From Chrysopilus asiliformis (taxonomy: Eukaryota; Arthropoda; Insecta; Diptera; Rhagionidae): a stretch of DNA of 64,000 nucleotides. Both the position numbers and the translations under genes were made by a program. The stretch lies in the NCBI GenBank assembly GCA_964034945.1, contig OZ035964.1, forward strand, positions 8,573,942 through 8,637,941, read 5' to 3'. Shown piece after piece: positions 12,702 to 23,846 of this stretch (position 1 is its first letter; every line of letters begins with the position of its first letter). The notes under the pieces are model-generated. The model ran no database searches and was not told where the DNA came from. It saw nothing but the letters and a program-made list of their open reading frames with translations.

Positions 12702-12704
12702 TAG

Positions 12705-12863
12705 CCCTGCTTCCAAACGAAGGAATTCCTAGCGCAGTACATGACGTCATCCGCTGAGCCACACACGCACCCACACACCAAGGTGTCCACCGCACAACTG
12801 GTGGTCACCTGTCGCTCCTCCAGCATGTGCCCCACCACCAATCCACCCCCAACCCAGCGACAG
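12705..12863 (+). other. GC-rich conserved module, copy 2 (acceptor split by MITE)
   Basis: Same module as at 4499-4676, with TGACGTCA at 12742-12749. It lacks the repeated GATGTGCA seen in copies 1, 4 and 5. The mariner-type MITE at 11743-12701 has inserted inside the CTTCTAG acceptor sequence, separating the pyrimidine tract from the module. The block ends GCGACAG followed by GC instead of the GT seen in copies 1 and 6. On the minus strand an acceptor-like TTCAACAG precedes a frame open across the block, including LEERQVTTSCAVDTLVCG, to a stop near its far edge. Confidence 0.5.
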
Positions 12864-13964
12864 GCTGTTGAATCGAATTTTACACAGGAATAGAAATTTT
12901 AAATTAAAATTAAGAGAAGAAAGTAAAAAAAACTCACCTGCTAATATTTACTTTATGGTCACTGTTCCGTATGGAATTTCTCTCGTACTAATTTACGTCT
13001 CAACAGATTACGTTAAATCTGAAAAAAATAAAAAATTGTCAACATTTTATTCATTACTTAAAAAGATCTTAAAGATTTATAGCTTTTAGAAAATTCAAAA
13101 AAAATCCCGTTTAGAAAAGGTCTCGGAAATATTCTTTCTTAGAAATTGCTTCTAGGGAATTCAAAACCAATGTCCAAAAAACATTTCCACAGTCAATTCT
13201 GCTAACAGGATATAAAAAAAACAGGACAATAAAAATCAACGACTCCAGAAAGCGCCTCCCTCTTTCCCCCAAAAGAAGTTTTTGACGATTTAAAGAAAAA
13301 TTTCACTTCATTGGACTAAGATTTTCCCACAAAATTTTAATATTCAAACAATAATTAAATTATAGCCTGCACTCTTACTCTTGTAAATATTTGAAACACA
13401 ATTAAGAGTGGATTTAATATTGAATCCCATATTTTTGCAATTTAATTTACTCAGAAAATTTTTTCCTGCCTTTTTTGTTTCCAATTCCCTAAAAAATCCC
13501 ACTTTCACTGCACAATTTTCAATCACAAACACCAAAAAAGTAATTATAGATTATTAAAAAAAAAATTTCAGGTGCGCCAAGAGGCTTTTTCGCGGTTTAA
13601 TGGCATTAATCATGCGCGATTCCCTGATAGCGAAATTTCTGATATCGGAAGCCATTAAAAAGGACCACATTCTCCACTCGACGACTGTAGCGACACTGAC
13701 GAAATTAGATGGTATTACTGTGCGAGGCGTTCAGGGTTTGGAAAATATAATTTCTGTTTCGAGAATTTCTTTTTCCTGTCTGTCCGGGATTTTATTTATA
13801 TAAATTTTCTTTTTGGAAAAAAAAATTTCCAAGAATTTTCTGAGTGGAATTTTCTCCGATTTTTTTATGATGGAAATTATTTATTTCAAAGGATTTTTTT
13901 CAAAGGGAATTTTTTTCCAATTTCCCCGAGAGGTTTTGTATAGGGAGAAAAAAAAATCTCGCGT
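12864..13964. other. Unit B, 3-prime segment with exon-like island
   Basis: AT-rich segment duplicated at 17119-18215 and 19614-20714. It contains a strong minus-strand donor (CAG followed by GTGAGT, near 12936). A minus-strand open stretch at 13344-13535 includes ENCAVKVGFFRELE and is related in inverted orientation to 25550-25740. The GC-richer island at 13572-13736 is listed separately. Nothing else is recognisable. Confidence 0.5.
13572..13736 (+). other. Exon-like island, copy 1 of 3
   Basis: GC-richer block preceded by an acceptor-like AAATTTCAG and ending near GCGTTCAGG. Two frames read as protein. One gives RQEAFSRFNGINHARFPDSE and stops soon after; the other stays open from 13600 to 13803 (MALIMRDSLIAKFLISEAIK onward). 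No convincing donor follows and no family is recognised. Identical copies lie in units C and D. Confidence 0.3.
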
Positions 13965-15212
13965 CTAAAAATTCGAGAAAAATATTTCCCGGATAGAAAA
14001 GGTCTCGGAAATATTTTTCCTACTCAGAACAAGCGAGTAAAAATTCGAGAAAAATATTTCCCGGATAGAAAAGGTCTCGGAAATATTTTTCCTATTCAGA
14101 ACTAGCGAGTAAAAATTCGAGAAAAATACTTCCCGGATAGAAAAGATTTCGGAAATATTTTTCCTACTCAGAGCAAGCCTCTAAAAATTCGAGAAAAATA
14201 TTTCCCGAATAGAAAACGTCTCGGAAATATTTTTCCTATTCAGAACAAGCGAGTAAAAATTCGAGAAAAATATTTCCCGGATAGAAAAGGTCTCGGAAAT
14301 ATTTTTCCTATTCAAAACTAGCGAGTAAAAATTCGAGAAGAATATTTCCCTGATAGAAAAGGTCTCGGAAATATTTTTCCTATTCAGAACTAGCGAGTAA
14401 AAATTCGAGAAGAATATTTCCCGGATAGAAAAGGTCTCGGAAATATTTTTCCTACTCAGAGCAAGCATCTAAAAATTCGAGAAAAATATTTCCCGAATAG
14501 AAAAGGTCTCGGAAATATTTTTCCTATTCAGAACAAGCGAGTCAAAATTCGAGAAAAATATTTCCCGGATAGAAAAGGTCTCGAAAATATTTTTCTTATA
14601 CAGAACAAGCGAGTAAAAATTCGAGAAAAATATTTCCCGGATAGAAAAGGTCTCGGAAATATTTTTCCTACTCAGAGCAAGCATCTAAAAATTCGAGAAA
14701 AATATTTCTCGAATAGAAAAGGTCTCGGAAAATTTTTTCCTATTCAGAACAAGCGAGTAAAAATTCGAGAAAAATATTTTCCGGATACAAAAAGGTCTCG
14801 GAAATATTTTTCGTACTTAGAGCAAGCCTCTAAAAATTCGAGAAAAATATTTCTCGAATAGAAAAGGTCTCGGAAATATTTTTCCTTCTCAGAACAAGCG
14901 AGTAAAAATTCGAGAAAAATATTTCCCGGATAGAAAAGATCTCGGAAATATTTTTCCTACTCAGAGCAAGCATCTAAAAATTCGAGAAAAATATTTCTCG
15001 AATAGAAAAGGTCTCGGAAAATTTTTTCCTATTCAGAACAAGCGAGTAAAAATTCGAGAAAAATATTTCCCGGATAGAAAAGGTCTCGGAAATATTTTTC
15101 GTACTTAGAGCAAGCCTCTAAAAATTCGAGAAAAATATTTCTCGAATAGAAAAGGTCTCGGAAATATTTTTCCTTCTCAGAACAAGCGAGTAAAAATTCG
15201 AAAAAATATTTC
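13965..15212 (+). repeat. 72-bp satellite array 4
   Basis: About seventeen units. Its right part (about 14690-15212) repeats the right edge of array 3, including the variants TATTTCTCGAATAG and TTTTTCGTACTTAGAGC, with the same exit into unit sequence (TTCCTGTCTGGAGATGG). The B-to-C duplication breakpoint therefore lies inside this array. Confidence 0.95.
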
Positions 15213-16959
15213 CTGTCTGGAGATGGTCTTAAAAATAGATGATTATATCCCGATCACGGTAAAATATAGAGGATAACTGCGAAAAACAAAATTGTCGGGA
15301 ATACTATTTTGCCACTTTGGTTACTTTGGAATATTTTTCGCCCGGAAAGTTTTTATTCCCGCTAAAATATCAATAAATATTTTCATGCAATCACAAATAG
15401 AAAAAAATATAAAAAAAAACTCACCAACAGAAAAAAAAATTGAGAAAAAACTTCACCAGCAGAAATGTTCCTTCTTCCACACTTTTCCAAATAAGAAAAG
15501 ATCTTCGAAGCAACAAAAATGTTTTCACAATGAAATTAAATGTGAATTAAAACCCCGGAATAATCGCGAAAATTTTTCGATTTTTTAAAAATCCGAACAA
15601 AGGAAAAAAATGCCTACGTAACTCGGAACTGCAACAAAATGGAGGACAACGCAAGCAAATCTCCATCAACGGCGATCACTTGCGGCCACCATCATGACGT
15701 CACAGAATTTTTTCATCGATTTTCGCATGAATCGATTTTATAGAAATATTCGCAATTTCCCGACACAAAAATAATCGGCAAAACGATTCTCAGTCATTAA
15801 ATCAACTTTTCGTAACTTTTCGTAACGTTTCGAAATAATTTCAATTGTTTTTCATTTGATTTTTTGCGTGTTGAAATTCCATAAACGATTGGAAATGGAA
15901 AACTCGGCGACTCAATCTGACCAAAAAACCGCGTCGTGCGCAACTTAAGACACGAAAAAGTGGCTTTCTTTTGTTTTCGAATAGAAAAGCGTCAGTTATT
16001 TCGAAATTTAATAGAAAACCACCGAATTTCTCAATTTTTTACACAGATTTCAATGAAAAAACACAACGAACGCTTTGGACCGACCGAAAAGGAAGCCGCA
16101 CGCACGAAAACTATTAAGTGGGCACGGCGGTCGCTCTCCAAATTCTTTTGTGTGATCCCTTTGGCGCGAAATCGGATATCCGTGTGTTTTACTTTGAATT
16201 TAAAATGAAATCCGAATTTTTCCCATTTACAGAATTCTTTTTTTTAAATATTTAACAATTAAATGGAATATTTTTTCAAGAAAAAGAAGTTTCCAGAAAA
16301 GGAATAGGAAGATCCTATCAACTTTTGTTGAAAATCCGTTAAGAAAAGGTCTCGGAAATATTTTTCCTATTCAGAAAAAGCGAGTAAAAATTCGAGAAAA
16401 ATATTTCCCGGGTGGAAAAGGTCTCGGAAATATTTTTCCCACTAAGAATAAGCTTTTAAAAATTCGAGAAAAATATTTCCCGGATAGAAAAGGTCTCGGA
16501 AATATATTTCCTACGCAGAACAAGCCTCTAAAAATTCGAGAAAAATATTTTCTGCTTCGAAACGGCCCCCTAAATTCCAGGGGGGGGGGAAAATCTTAAA
16601 AAAAAATACCCTCAAAAGATCAGAGAAAAAAATTTACCGCTTGACAAATTCCTCCAAAAATCTCGAAAAAAAATCACTGCGTCGAAAAGCCGTTGAAAAA
16701 TTCAGGAAAAAATTTTTCACATAGAAATTGATTTTAAAATTGAGACAAGGATTTTCCTGTCTAGGAGAATTCTGGAAAAAAATTGTTTTGAGAACCCCCT
16801 GCGAAAAATCAGAAATTTTTTCTACTAAATGAGTTTTTCTTAATAAAAAGGGAAATTTCTGTGCGTAATACCTGCAGGAGATGCAATCGATTGGGTATAA
16901 TAATTGCGATAATTTAGATTATTCCAGACTCAAAAGTTCCCTTTCTCGAACCCTTCTAG
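15213..16959. other. Unit C, 5-prime segment with short satellite patch
   Basis: Near-identical copy of 9996-11742 at an offset of 5,216 bases. It includes the small satellite patch (about 16341-16550), the G run (10 long) and the monomer series. A TGACGTCA site is present near 15695. The mariner-type MITE of unit B is absent, so this copy preserves the pre-insertion site. Confidence 0.75.
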
Positions 16960-17118
16960 CCCTGCTTCCAAACGAAGGAATTCCTAGCGCAGTACATGAC
17001 GTCATCCGCTGAGCCACACACGCACCCACACACCAAGGTGTCCACCGCACAACTGGTGGTCACCTGTCGCTCCTCCAGCATGTGCCCCACCACCAATCCA
17101 CCCCCAACCCAGCGACAG
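16960..17118 (+). other. GC-rich conserved module, copy 3
   Basis: Matches copy 2, but with the intact acceptor-like CTCGAACCCTTCTAG before it. TGACGTCA lies at 16997-17004. The plus frame containing MTSSAEPHTHPHTKVSTAQ is open through the block. The end GCGACAG is followed by GC, so a canonical plus-strand donor is missing here. Confidence 0.5.
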
Positions 17119-18215
17119 GCTGTTGAATCGAATTTTACACAGGAATAGAAATTTTAAATTAAAATTAAGAGAAGAAAGTAAAAAAAACTCACCTGCTAAT
17201 ATTTACTTTATGGTCACTGTTCCGTATGGAATTTCTCTCGTACTAATTTACGTCTCAACAGATTACGTTAAATCTGAAAAAAATAAAAAATTGTCAACAT
17301 TTTATTCATTACTTAAAAAGATCTTAAAGATTTATAGCTTTTAGAAAATTCAAAAAAAATCCCGTTTAGAAAAGGTCTCGGAAATATTCTTTCTTAGAAA
17401 TTGCTTCTAGGGAATTCAAAACCAATGTCCAAAAAACATTTCCACAGTCAATTCTGCTAACAGGATATAAAAAAAACAGGACAATAAAAATCAACGACTC
17501 CAGAAAGCGCCTCCCTCTTTCCCCCAAAAGAAGTTTTTGACGATTTAAAGAAAAATTTCACTTCATTGGACTAAGATTTTCCCACAAAATTTTAATATTC
17601 AAACAATAATTAAATTATAGCCTGCACTCTTACTCTTGTAAATATTTGAAACACAATTAAGAGTGGATTTAATATTGAATCCCATATTTTTGCAATTTAA
17701 TTTACTCAGAAAATTTTTTCCTGCCTTTTTTGTTTCCAATTCCCTAAAAAATCCCACTTTCACTGCACAATTTTCAATCACAAACACCAAAAAAGTAATT
17801 ATAGATTATTAAAAAAAAAATTTCAGGTGCGCCAAGAGGCTTTTTCGCGGTTTAATGGCATTAATCATGCGCGATTCCCTGATAGCGAAATTTCTGATAT
17901 CGGAAGCCATTAAAAAGGACCACATTCTCCACTCGACGACTGTAGCGACACTGACGAAATTAGATGGTATTACTGTGCGAGGCGTTCAGGGTTTGGAAAA
18001 TATAATTTCTGTTTCGAGAATTTCTTTTTCCTGTCTGTCCGGGATTTTATTTATATAAATTTTCTTTTTGGAAAAAAAAATTTCCAAGAATTTTCTGAGT
18101 GGAATTTTCTCCGATTTTTTTATGATGGAAATTATTTATTTCAAAGGATTTTTTTCAAAGGGAATTTTTTTCCAATTTCCCCGAGAGGTTTTGTATAGGG
18201 AGAAAAAAAAATCTC
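17119..18215. other. Unit C, 3-prime segment
   Basis: Copy of 12864-13964 at an offset of 4,255 bases, including the minus-strand GTGAGT donor-like site (near 17191) and the exon-like island at 17827-17991. Confidence 0.7.
17827..17991 (+). other. Exon-like island, copy 2 of 3
   Basis: Same sequence as 13572-13736 with the same acceptor-like TTTCAG. No independent evidence of expression or function. Confidence 0.3.
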
Positions 18216-19035
18216 GCGTCTAAAAATTCGAGAAAAATATTTCCCGGATAGAAAAGGTCTCGGAAATATTTTTCCTACTCAGAACAAGCGAGTAAAAATT
18301 CGAGAAAAATATTTCCCGGATAGAAAAGGTCTCGGAAATATTTTTCCTATTCAGAACTAGCGAGTAAAAATTCGAGAAAAATACTTCCCGGATAGAAAAG
18401 ATTTCGGAAATATTTTTCCTACTCAGAGCAAGCCTCTAAAAATTCGAGAAAAATATTTCCCGAATAGAAAACGTCTCGGAAATATTTTTCCTATTCAGAA
18501 CAAGCGAGTAAAAATTCGAGAAAAATATTTCCCGGATAGAAAAGGTCTCGGAAATATTTTTCCTATTCAAAACTAGCGAGTAAAAATTCGAGAAGAATAT
18601 TTCCCGGATAGAAAAGGTCTCGGAAATATTTTTCCTATTCAGAACTAGCGAGTAAAAATTCGAGAAGAATATTTCCCGGATAGAAAAGGTCTCGGAAATA
18701 TTTTTCCTACTCAGAGCAAGCATCTAAAAATTCGAGAAAAATATTTCCCGAATAGAAAAGGTCTCGGAAATATTTTTCCTATTCAGAACAAGCGAGTCAA
18801 AATTCGAGAAAAATATTTCCCGGATAGAAAAGGTCTCGAAAATATTTTTCCTATTCAGAACAAGCGAGTAAAAATTCGAGAAAAATATTTCCCGGATAGA
18901 AAAGGTCTCGGAAATATTTTTCTTATTCAGAACTAGCCAGTAAAAATTCGAGAAGAATATTTCCCGGATAGAAAAGGTCTCGGAAATATTTTTCCGATTC
19001 AGAACTAGCGAGTAAAAATTCGAGAAAAATATTTT
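18216..19035 (+). repeat. 72-bp satellite array 5
   Basis: About eleven units. The left part repeats the start of array 4 at an offset of 4,255 bases. The right edge joins directly to TTTTCTGCTTCGAAACGGCC, which in unit B lies after the short satellite patch at 11125-11330. The first kilobase of the unit has therefore been lost in unit D. Confidence 0.95.
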
Positions 19036-19445
19036 CTGCTTCGAAACGGCCTCCTAAATTCCAGGGGGGGGGGGGGGAAATCTTAAAAAAAATACCCTCA
19101 AAAGATCAGAGAAAAAAATTTACCGCTTGACAAATTCCTCCAAAAATCTCGAAAAAAAATCACTGCGTCGAAAAGCCGTTGAAAAATTCAGGAAAAAATT
19201 TTTCACATAGAAATTGATTTTAAAATTGAGACAAGGATTTTCCTGTCTAGGAGAATTCTGGAAAAAAATTGTTTTGAGAACCCCCTGCGAAAAATCAGAA
19301 ATTTTTTCTACTAAATGAGTTTTTCTTAATAAAAAGGGAAATTTCTGTGCGTAATACCTGCAGGAGATGCAATCGATTGGGTATAATAATTGCGATAATT
19401 TAGATTATTCCAGACTCAAAAGTTCCCTTTCTCGAACCCTTCTAG

Positions 19446-19613
19446 CCCTGCTTCCAAACGAAGGATTTTCTAGCGCGGTGCATGATGTGCATGACGTCAT
19501 CCGCGGATCCACACACGCACCCACACACCAAGGTGTCCACCGCACAACTGGTGGTCACCTGTCGCTCCTCCAGCATGTGCCCCACCACCAATCCACCCCC
19601 AACCCAGCGACAG
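19446..19613 (+). other. GC-rich conserved module, copy 4
   Basis: TGACGTCA lies at 19492-19499, and the GATGTGCA repeat is present as in copies 1 and 5. The local change TGAGCC to GGATCC removes a stop in one plus frame, giving an 84-codon open stretch (19367-19621) with HLSLLQHVPHHQS. On the minus strand the same changes are silent (GGC TCA to GGA TCC, both Gly-Ser). Confidence 0.5.
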
Positions 19614-20321
19614 GCTGTTGAATCGAATTTTACACAGGAATAGAAATTTTAAATTAAAATTAAGAGAAGAAAGTAAAAAAAACTCACCTGCTAATATTTA
19701 CTTTATGGTCACTGTTCCGTATGGAATTTCTCTCGTACTAATTTACGTCTCAACAGAAAAACGTTAAATCTGAAAAAAATAAAAAATTGTCAACATTTTA
19801 TTCATTACTTAAAAAGATCTTAAAGATTTATAGCTTTTAGAAAATTCAAAAAAAATCCCGTTTAGAAAAGGTCTCGGAAATATTCTTTCTTAGAAATTGC
19901 TTCTAGGGAATTCAAAACCAATGTCCAAAAAACATTTCCACAGTCAATTCTGCTAACAGGATATAAAAAAAACAGGACAATAAAAATCAACGACTCCAGA
20001 AAGCGCCTCCCTCTTTCCCCCAAAAGAAGTTTTTGACGATTTAAAGAAAAATTTCACTTCATTGGACTAAGATTTTCCCACAAAATTTTAATATTCAAAC
20101 AATAATTAAATTATAGCCTGCACTCTTACTCTTGTAAATATTTGAAACACAATTAAGGGTGGATTTAATATTGAATCCCATATTTTTCCAATTTAATTTA
20201 CTCAGAAAAATTTTTCCTGCCTTTTTTGTTTCCAATTCCCTAAAAAATCCCACTTTCACCGCACAATTTTCAATCACAAACACCAAAAAAGTAATTATAG
20301 ATTATTAAAAAAAAATGTCAG

Positions 20322-20486
20322 GTGCGCCAAGAGGCTTTTTCGCGGTTTAATGGCATTAATCATGCGCGATTCCCTGATAGCGAAATTTCTGATATCGGAA
20401 GCCATTAAAAAGGACCACATTCTCCACTCGACGACTGTAGCGACACTGACGAAATTAGATGGTATTACTGTGCGAGGCGTTCAGGG
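20322..20486 (+). other. Exon-like island, copy 3 of 3
   Basis: As at 13572-13736, with the acceptor changed to AAATGTCAG. The coding-looking core is unchanged from the other copies. Confidence 0.3.
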
Positions 20487-20714
20487 TTTGGAAAATATAA
20501 TTTCTGTTTCGAGAATTTCTTTTTCCTGTCTGTCCGGGATTTTATTTATATAAATTTTCTTTTTGGAAAAAAAAATTTCCAAGAATTTTCTGAGTGGAAT
20601 TTTCTCCGATTTTTTTATGATGGAAATTATTTATTTCAAAGGATTTTTTTCAAAGGGAATTTTTTTTCCAATTTCCCCGAGAGGTTTTGTATAGGGAGAA
20701 AAAAAAATCTCGCG

Positions 20715-21900
20715 TCTAAAAATTCGAGAAAAATATTTCCCGGATAGAAAAGGTCTCGGAAATATTTTTCCTACTCAGAATAAGCCTCTAGAAATTCGAG
20801 AAAAATATTTCCCGAATGCAAAAGGTCTGGAAATATTTTTCCTACTCAGAACAAGCGAGTAATAATTCGAGAAAAATATTTCCCGGATAGAAAAGGTCTC
20901 GGAAATATTTTTCCTACTCAGAACAAGCGAGTAAAAATTCGAGAAAAATATTTCCCAGATAGAAAAGGTCTCGGAAATATTTTTCCTACTCAGAACAAGC
21001 GAGTAAAAATTCGAGAAAAATATTTCCCAGATAGAAAAGGTCTCGGAAATATTTTTCCTACTCAGAACAAGCGAATAAAAATTCGAGAAAAATATTTCCC
21101 GGATAGAAAAGGTCTCGCAAATATTTTTCCTACTCAGAACAAGCGAGTAAAACTTCGAGAAAAATATTTCCCGAATAGAAAAGGTCTTGGAAATATTTTT
21201 TCTACTCAGAACAAGCGAGTAAAAATTCGAGAAAAATATTTCCCGGATAGAAAAGGTCTCGCAAATATTTTTCCTACTCAGAACAAGCGAGTAAAACTTC
21301 GAGAAAAATATTTCCCGAATAGAAAAGGTCTCGCAAATATTTTTCTTATACAGAACAAGCGAGTAAAAATTCGAGAAAAATATTTCCCGGAGAGAAAAGG
21401 TCTCGGAAATATTTTTCCTACTCAGAACAAGTGAGTAAAAATTCGAGAAAAATATTTCCCGGATAGAAAAGGTCTCGGAAATATTTTTCCTACTCAGAAC
21501 AAGCGAGTAAAACTTCGAGAAAAATATTTCCCGAATAGAAAAGGTCTTGGAAATATTTTTCCTACTCAGAACAAGCGAGTAAAAATTCGAGAAAAATATT
21601 TCCCGGATAGAAAAGGTCTCGGAAATATTTTTCCTACTCAGAACAAGCGAGTAAAACTTCGAGAAAAATATTTCCCGAATAGAAAAGGTCTCGCAAATAT
21701 TTTTCTTATACAGAACAAGCGAGTAAAAATTCGAGAAAAATATTTCCCGGAGAGAAAAGGTCTCGGAAATATTTTTCCTACTCAGAACAAGCGAGTAAAA
21801 ATTCGAGAAAAATATTTCCCAGATAGAAAAGGTCTCGGAAATATTTTTCCTACTCAGAACAAGCGAGTAAAAATTCGAGAAAAATATTTCACTGCTTAGA
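20715..21900 (+). repeat. 72-bp satellite array 6, with the longest satellite reading frame
   Basis: About sixteen units with a 360-bp (five-unit) higher-order period: the variant CCCGGAGAGAAAAGG occurs near 21388 and 21748. The minus strand stays open for 379 codons (20775-21914), a 24-residue repeat containing REIFFSNFYSLVLSRKNIS. The minus frame remains open because no indel falls inside this array. I see no coding evidence beyond that. Confidence 0.95.
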
Positions 21901-23230
21901 AAAGGCTTTAACAATTATTTTCCTGCTCAGAAATAGCTTCTAAAAAAATATTTACGTCAAGGTGATTTTAACAGTACCACCTCTCTGTGTTCACCGCCAC
22001 CCCTCCCCTTAAATGCGTGACGTATTTTATCTTTTCTGCCAGTCCGTATTTTTTTTTCTTTATTATTCACTGAAAATGTTTTTTGAAAAACTTCTTCCCA
22101 TGTAAATCACAAGGAAAAAATGCGAATTGGAAAATTTGCCAATATTTTTTACTACACCATCCGATTTCTAAAAACGATTAAAATTTTCGGATGGTGATCC
22201 AGACAGATATATATATATTATATGTATATTTAATATATCAAATATAATAAACATATTGTTTTTCCCGTGAAACGAAAAGCACAAAACACCTACCCGGATT
22301 TTCAGAATCCTACAATGTAAAATCATTCCTCCGATTTCCGATATGCGTATCACTTTCCCCGCCATTACAATAAAACCACCGGAAAGTACGAGAATTTCAT
22401 CTTCTGTACGCGACCAGAAATAAAACTGAAACCGACAGCACTTGCGCAAGAATTAATTATCGGCGTGGTATGATTTTACGATTCCCGGAAAGCGAACAGC
22501 CGATCCATCAATGGATTGCAAAAAAATTAACGAAATTTTAATTAATTCCGACTAAATTCGATAAAAAAATTATGCGAGACACAAAAAAGCAACACTCACG
22601 AATATCAGCAAGAAAAAAGTGCCAGGCGGGTGGCAGGAACGAACTCGAATTACTTTAGGTGTACGAATAGCCTTCCTGTGGCCTCCCTATCACCGCGAAA
22701 TTTTTGAATTTTTCGACCAAATGTGAATTTGTTGTGTTTTACCCTGTTTTGACTGTAAAATACCAACAGCGATTAATGCGTACCAAGCATAATAAACCTT
22801 TTTTCCCATTTTCAGACGGAAATTGTAAAAAGTTTTATTATTTTCATTTTAGCAAAAAACTTCTCCTAACATTTGTGAGCGCCATCTAGTAGCAAGCAAA
22901 AAAGTTCTTATGCCTACAAGTAGATTGGGCCGTAAGAAATTCTCCTATTGAAAAAATTCCCCGCCATAATGGAAATTATTTAAATATGCAAAATTACAGA
23001 TTTTGAGTGCAGGAAAATGGTTTGTTTTTATTTGCACTGCTTTCGCAGGTATTTTCCCGTAAAACGGATGAAAAATCTGCGAAGATGAGGAAAATCAGTG
23101 CCTTAACAAGGGAAATTTCGTTCATATTTTGCGTTTTCTTTCCATTTATTAAATAAAATTGCTTAGAAATTCGTATTTCTTTTAAAGCGATTTTGCATTT
23201 TCACATTAAATTCCCAAAAAATTTATTTTT
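21901..23230. other. Unit E, left part
   Basis: AT-rich non-satellite sequence. A minus-strand stretch at 22168-22449 reads in part SRTEDEILVLSGGFIVMAGK and ends near a weak donor; it could be a gene fragment but matches nothing I know. On the minus strand TTC followed by GTGAGT, near 22590, is another donor-like site after a GC-richer stretch (22600-22700). A short TA run lies near 22208-22235. Confidence 0.35.
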
Positions 23231-23688
23231 TTTGAGGAAATATTAAGTGCTACTTCATGTTCCGCTTCGAAAGAATTCCCAAATTCCATGGGACCGGACA
23301 GTTCGTGTATAAAACGCCTCCAAAAAGTCAGGGAAACATTATACCGTTTGGAAAACGCCTCCAAAAATTCCGAACAAAAGTTTATTACGTCATAAAGCCG
23401 TCCAGAAATTCAAGAAAAAATTTTCAACGTAGAAAATGCCATTAAAATTCAAAGACAGATTTTCCGATCTAGGAATCGCCTTAGAAAATTCGTGAAAAAA
23501 AATTTGTACAGCAAAATTAGAAAAGTTCTTCCCACTTTTAAATTAGTTTTTTTTAATTTAAAAGACAAATTTTGTACATCAAATTGCTTAGAGAAAATAC
23601 CTGCAAGAGATACAATCAATTGAGTGTAAAAATTGCGATAATCCAGATTATTGCAGGCATAGAAGTTTTCTTTTTCGAGCCCTTCTAG
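23231..23688 (+). repeat. Unit E diverged monomers
   Basis: The same monomer series as at 4091-4440 (CCAAATTCCATGG, TCAGGGAAACATTATACCG, ATACCTGCAAGAGAT), diverged at roughly one base in four from unit A by eye. Confidence 0.7.
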
Positions 23689-23846
23689 CCCTGCTTCCGA
23701 ACGAAGGAATTCCTAGAGCGGTGCATGATGTGCATGACGTCATCCACCGAGCCACACACGCACCCACATACCAAGGTGTCCACCGCACAACTGGTGGTCA
23801 CCTGTCGCTCATCCAGCGTGTGCACCCACCACCCACCTACCGATAG
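23689..23846 (+). other. GC-rich conserved module, copy 5
   Basis: Preceded by the acceptor-like TTCGAGCCCTTCTAG. TGACGTCA lies at 23735-23742. The plus frame MMCMTSSTEPHTHPHTKVST is open from the acceptor through the block. The right end has decayed to CGATAG, so the donor seen in copies 1 and 6 is absent. Confidence 0.5.

Larger units (their letters stand above)
19036..20714. other. Unit D (shortened duplicate)
   Basis: Copy of 16550-18215 at an offset of about 2,495 bases, with a 14-base G run, the GC-rich module (19446-19613), the minus-strand GTGAGT site (near 19686) and the exon-like island (20322-20486). A few point changes and a 2-base change destroy one short frame (TCAACAGATTACG becomes TCAACAGAAAAACG). 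It lacks the 9996-11124 part of unit B. Confidence 0.75.

Noticed and set aside
20775..21914. 379-codon minus-strand frame as a repeat-protein gene
   Set aside because: It consists entirely of satellite units, starts inside diverged satellite, has no unique domain, and neighbouring arrays show frame-breaking indels. The 72-base period alone explains it.
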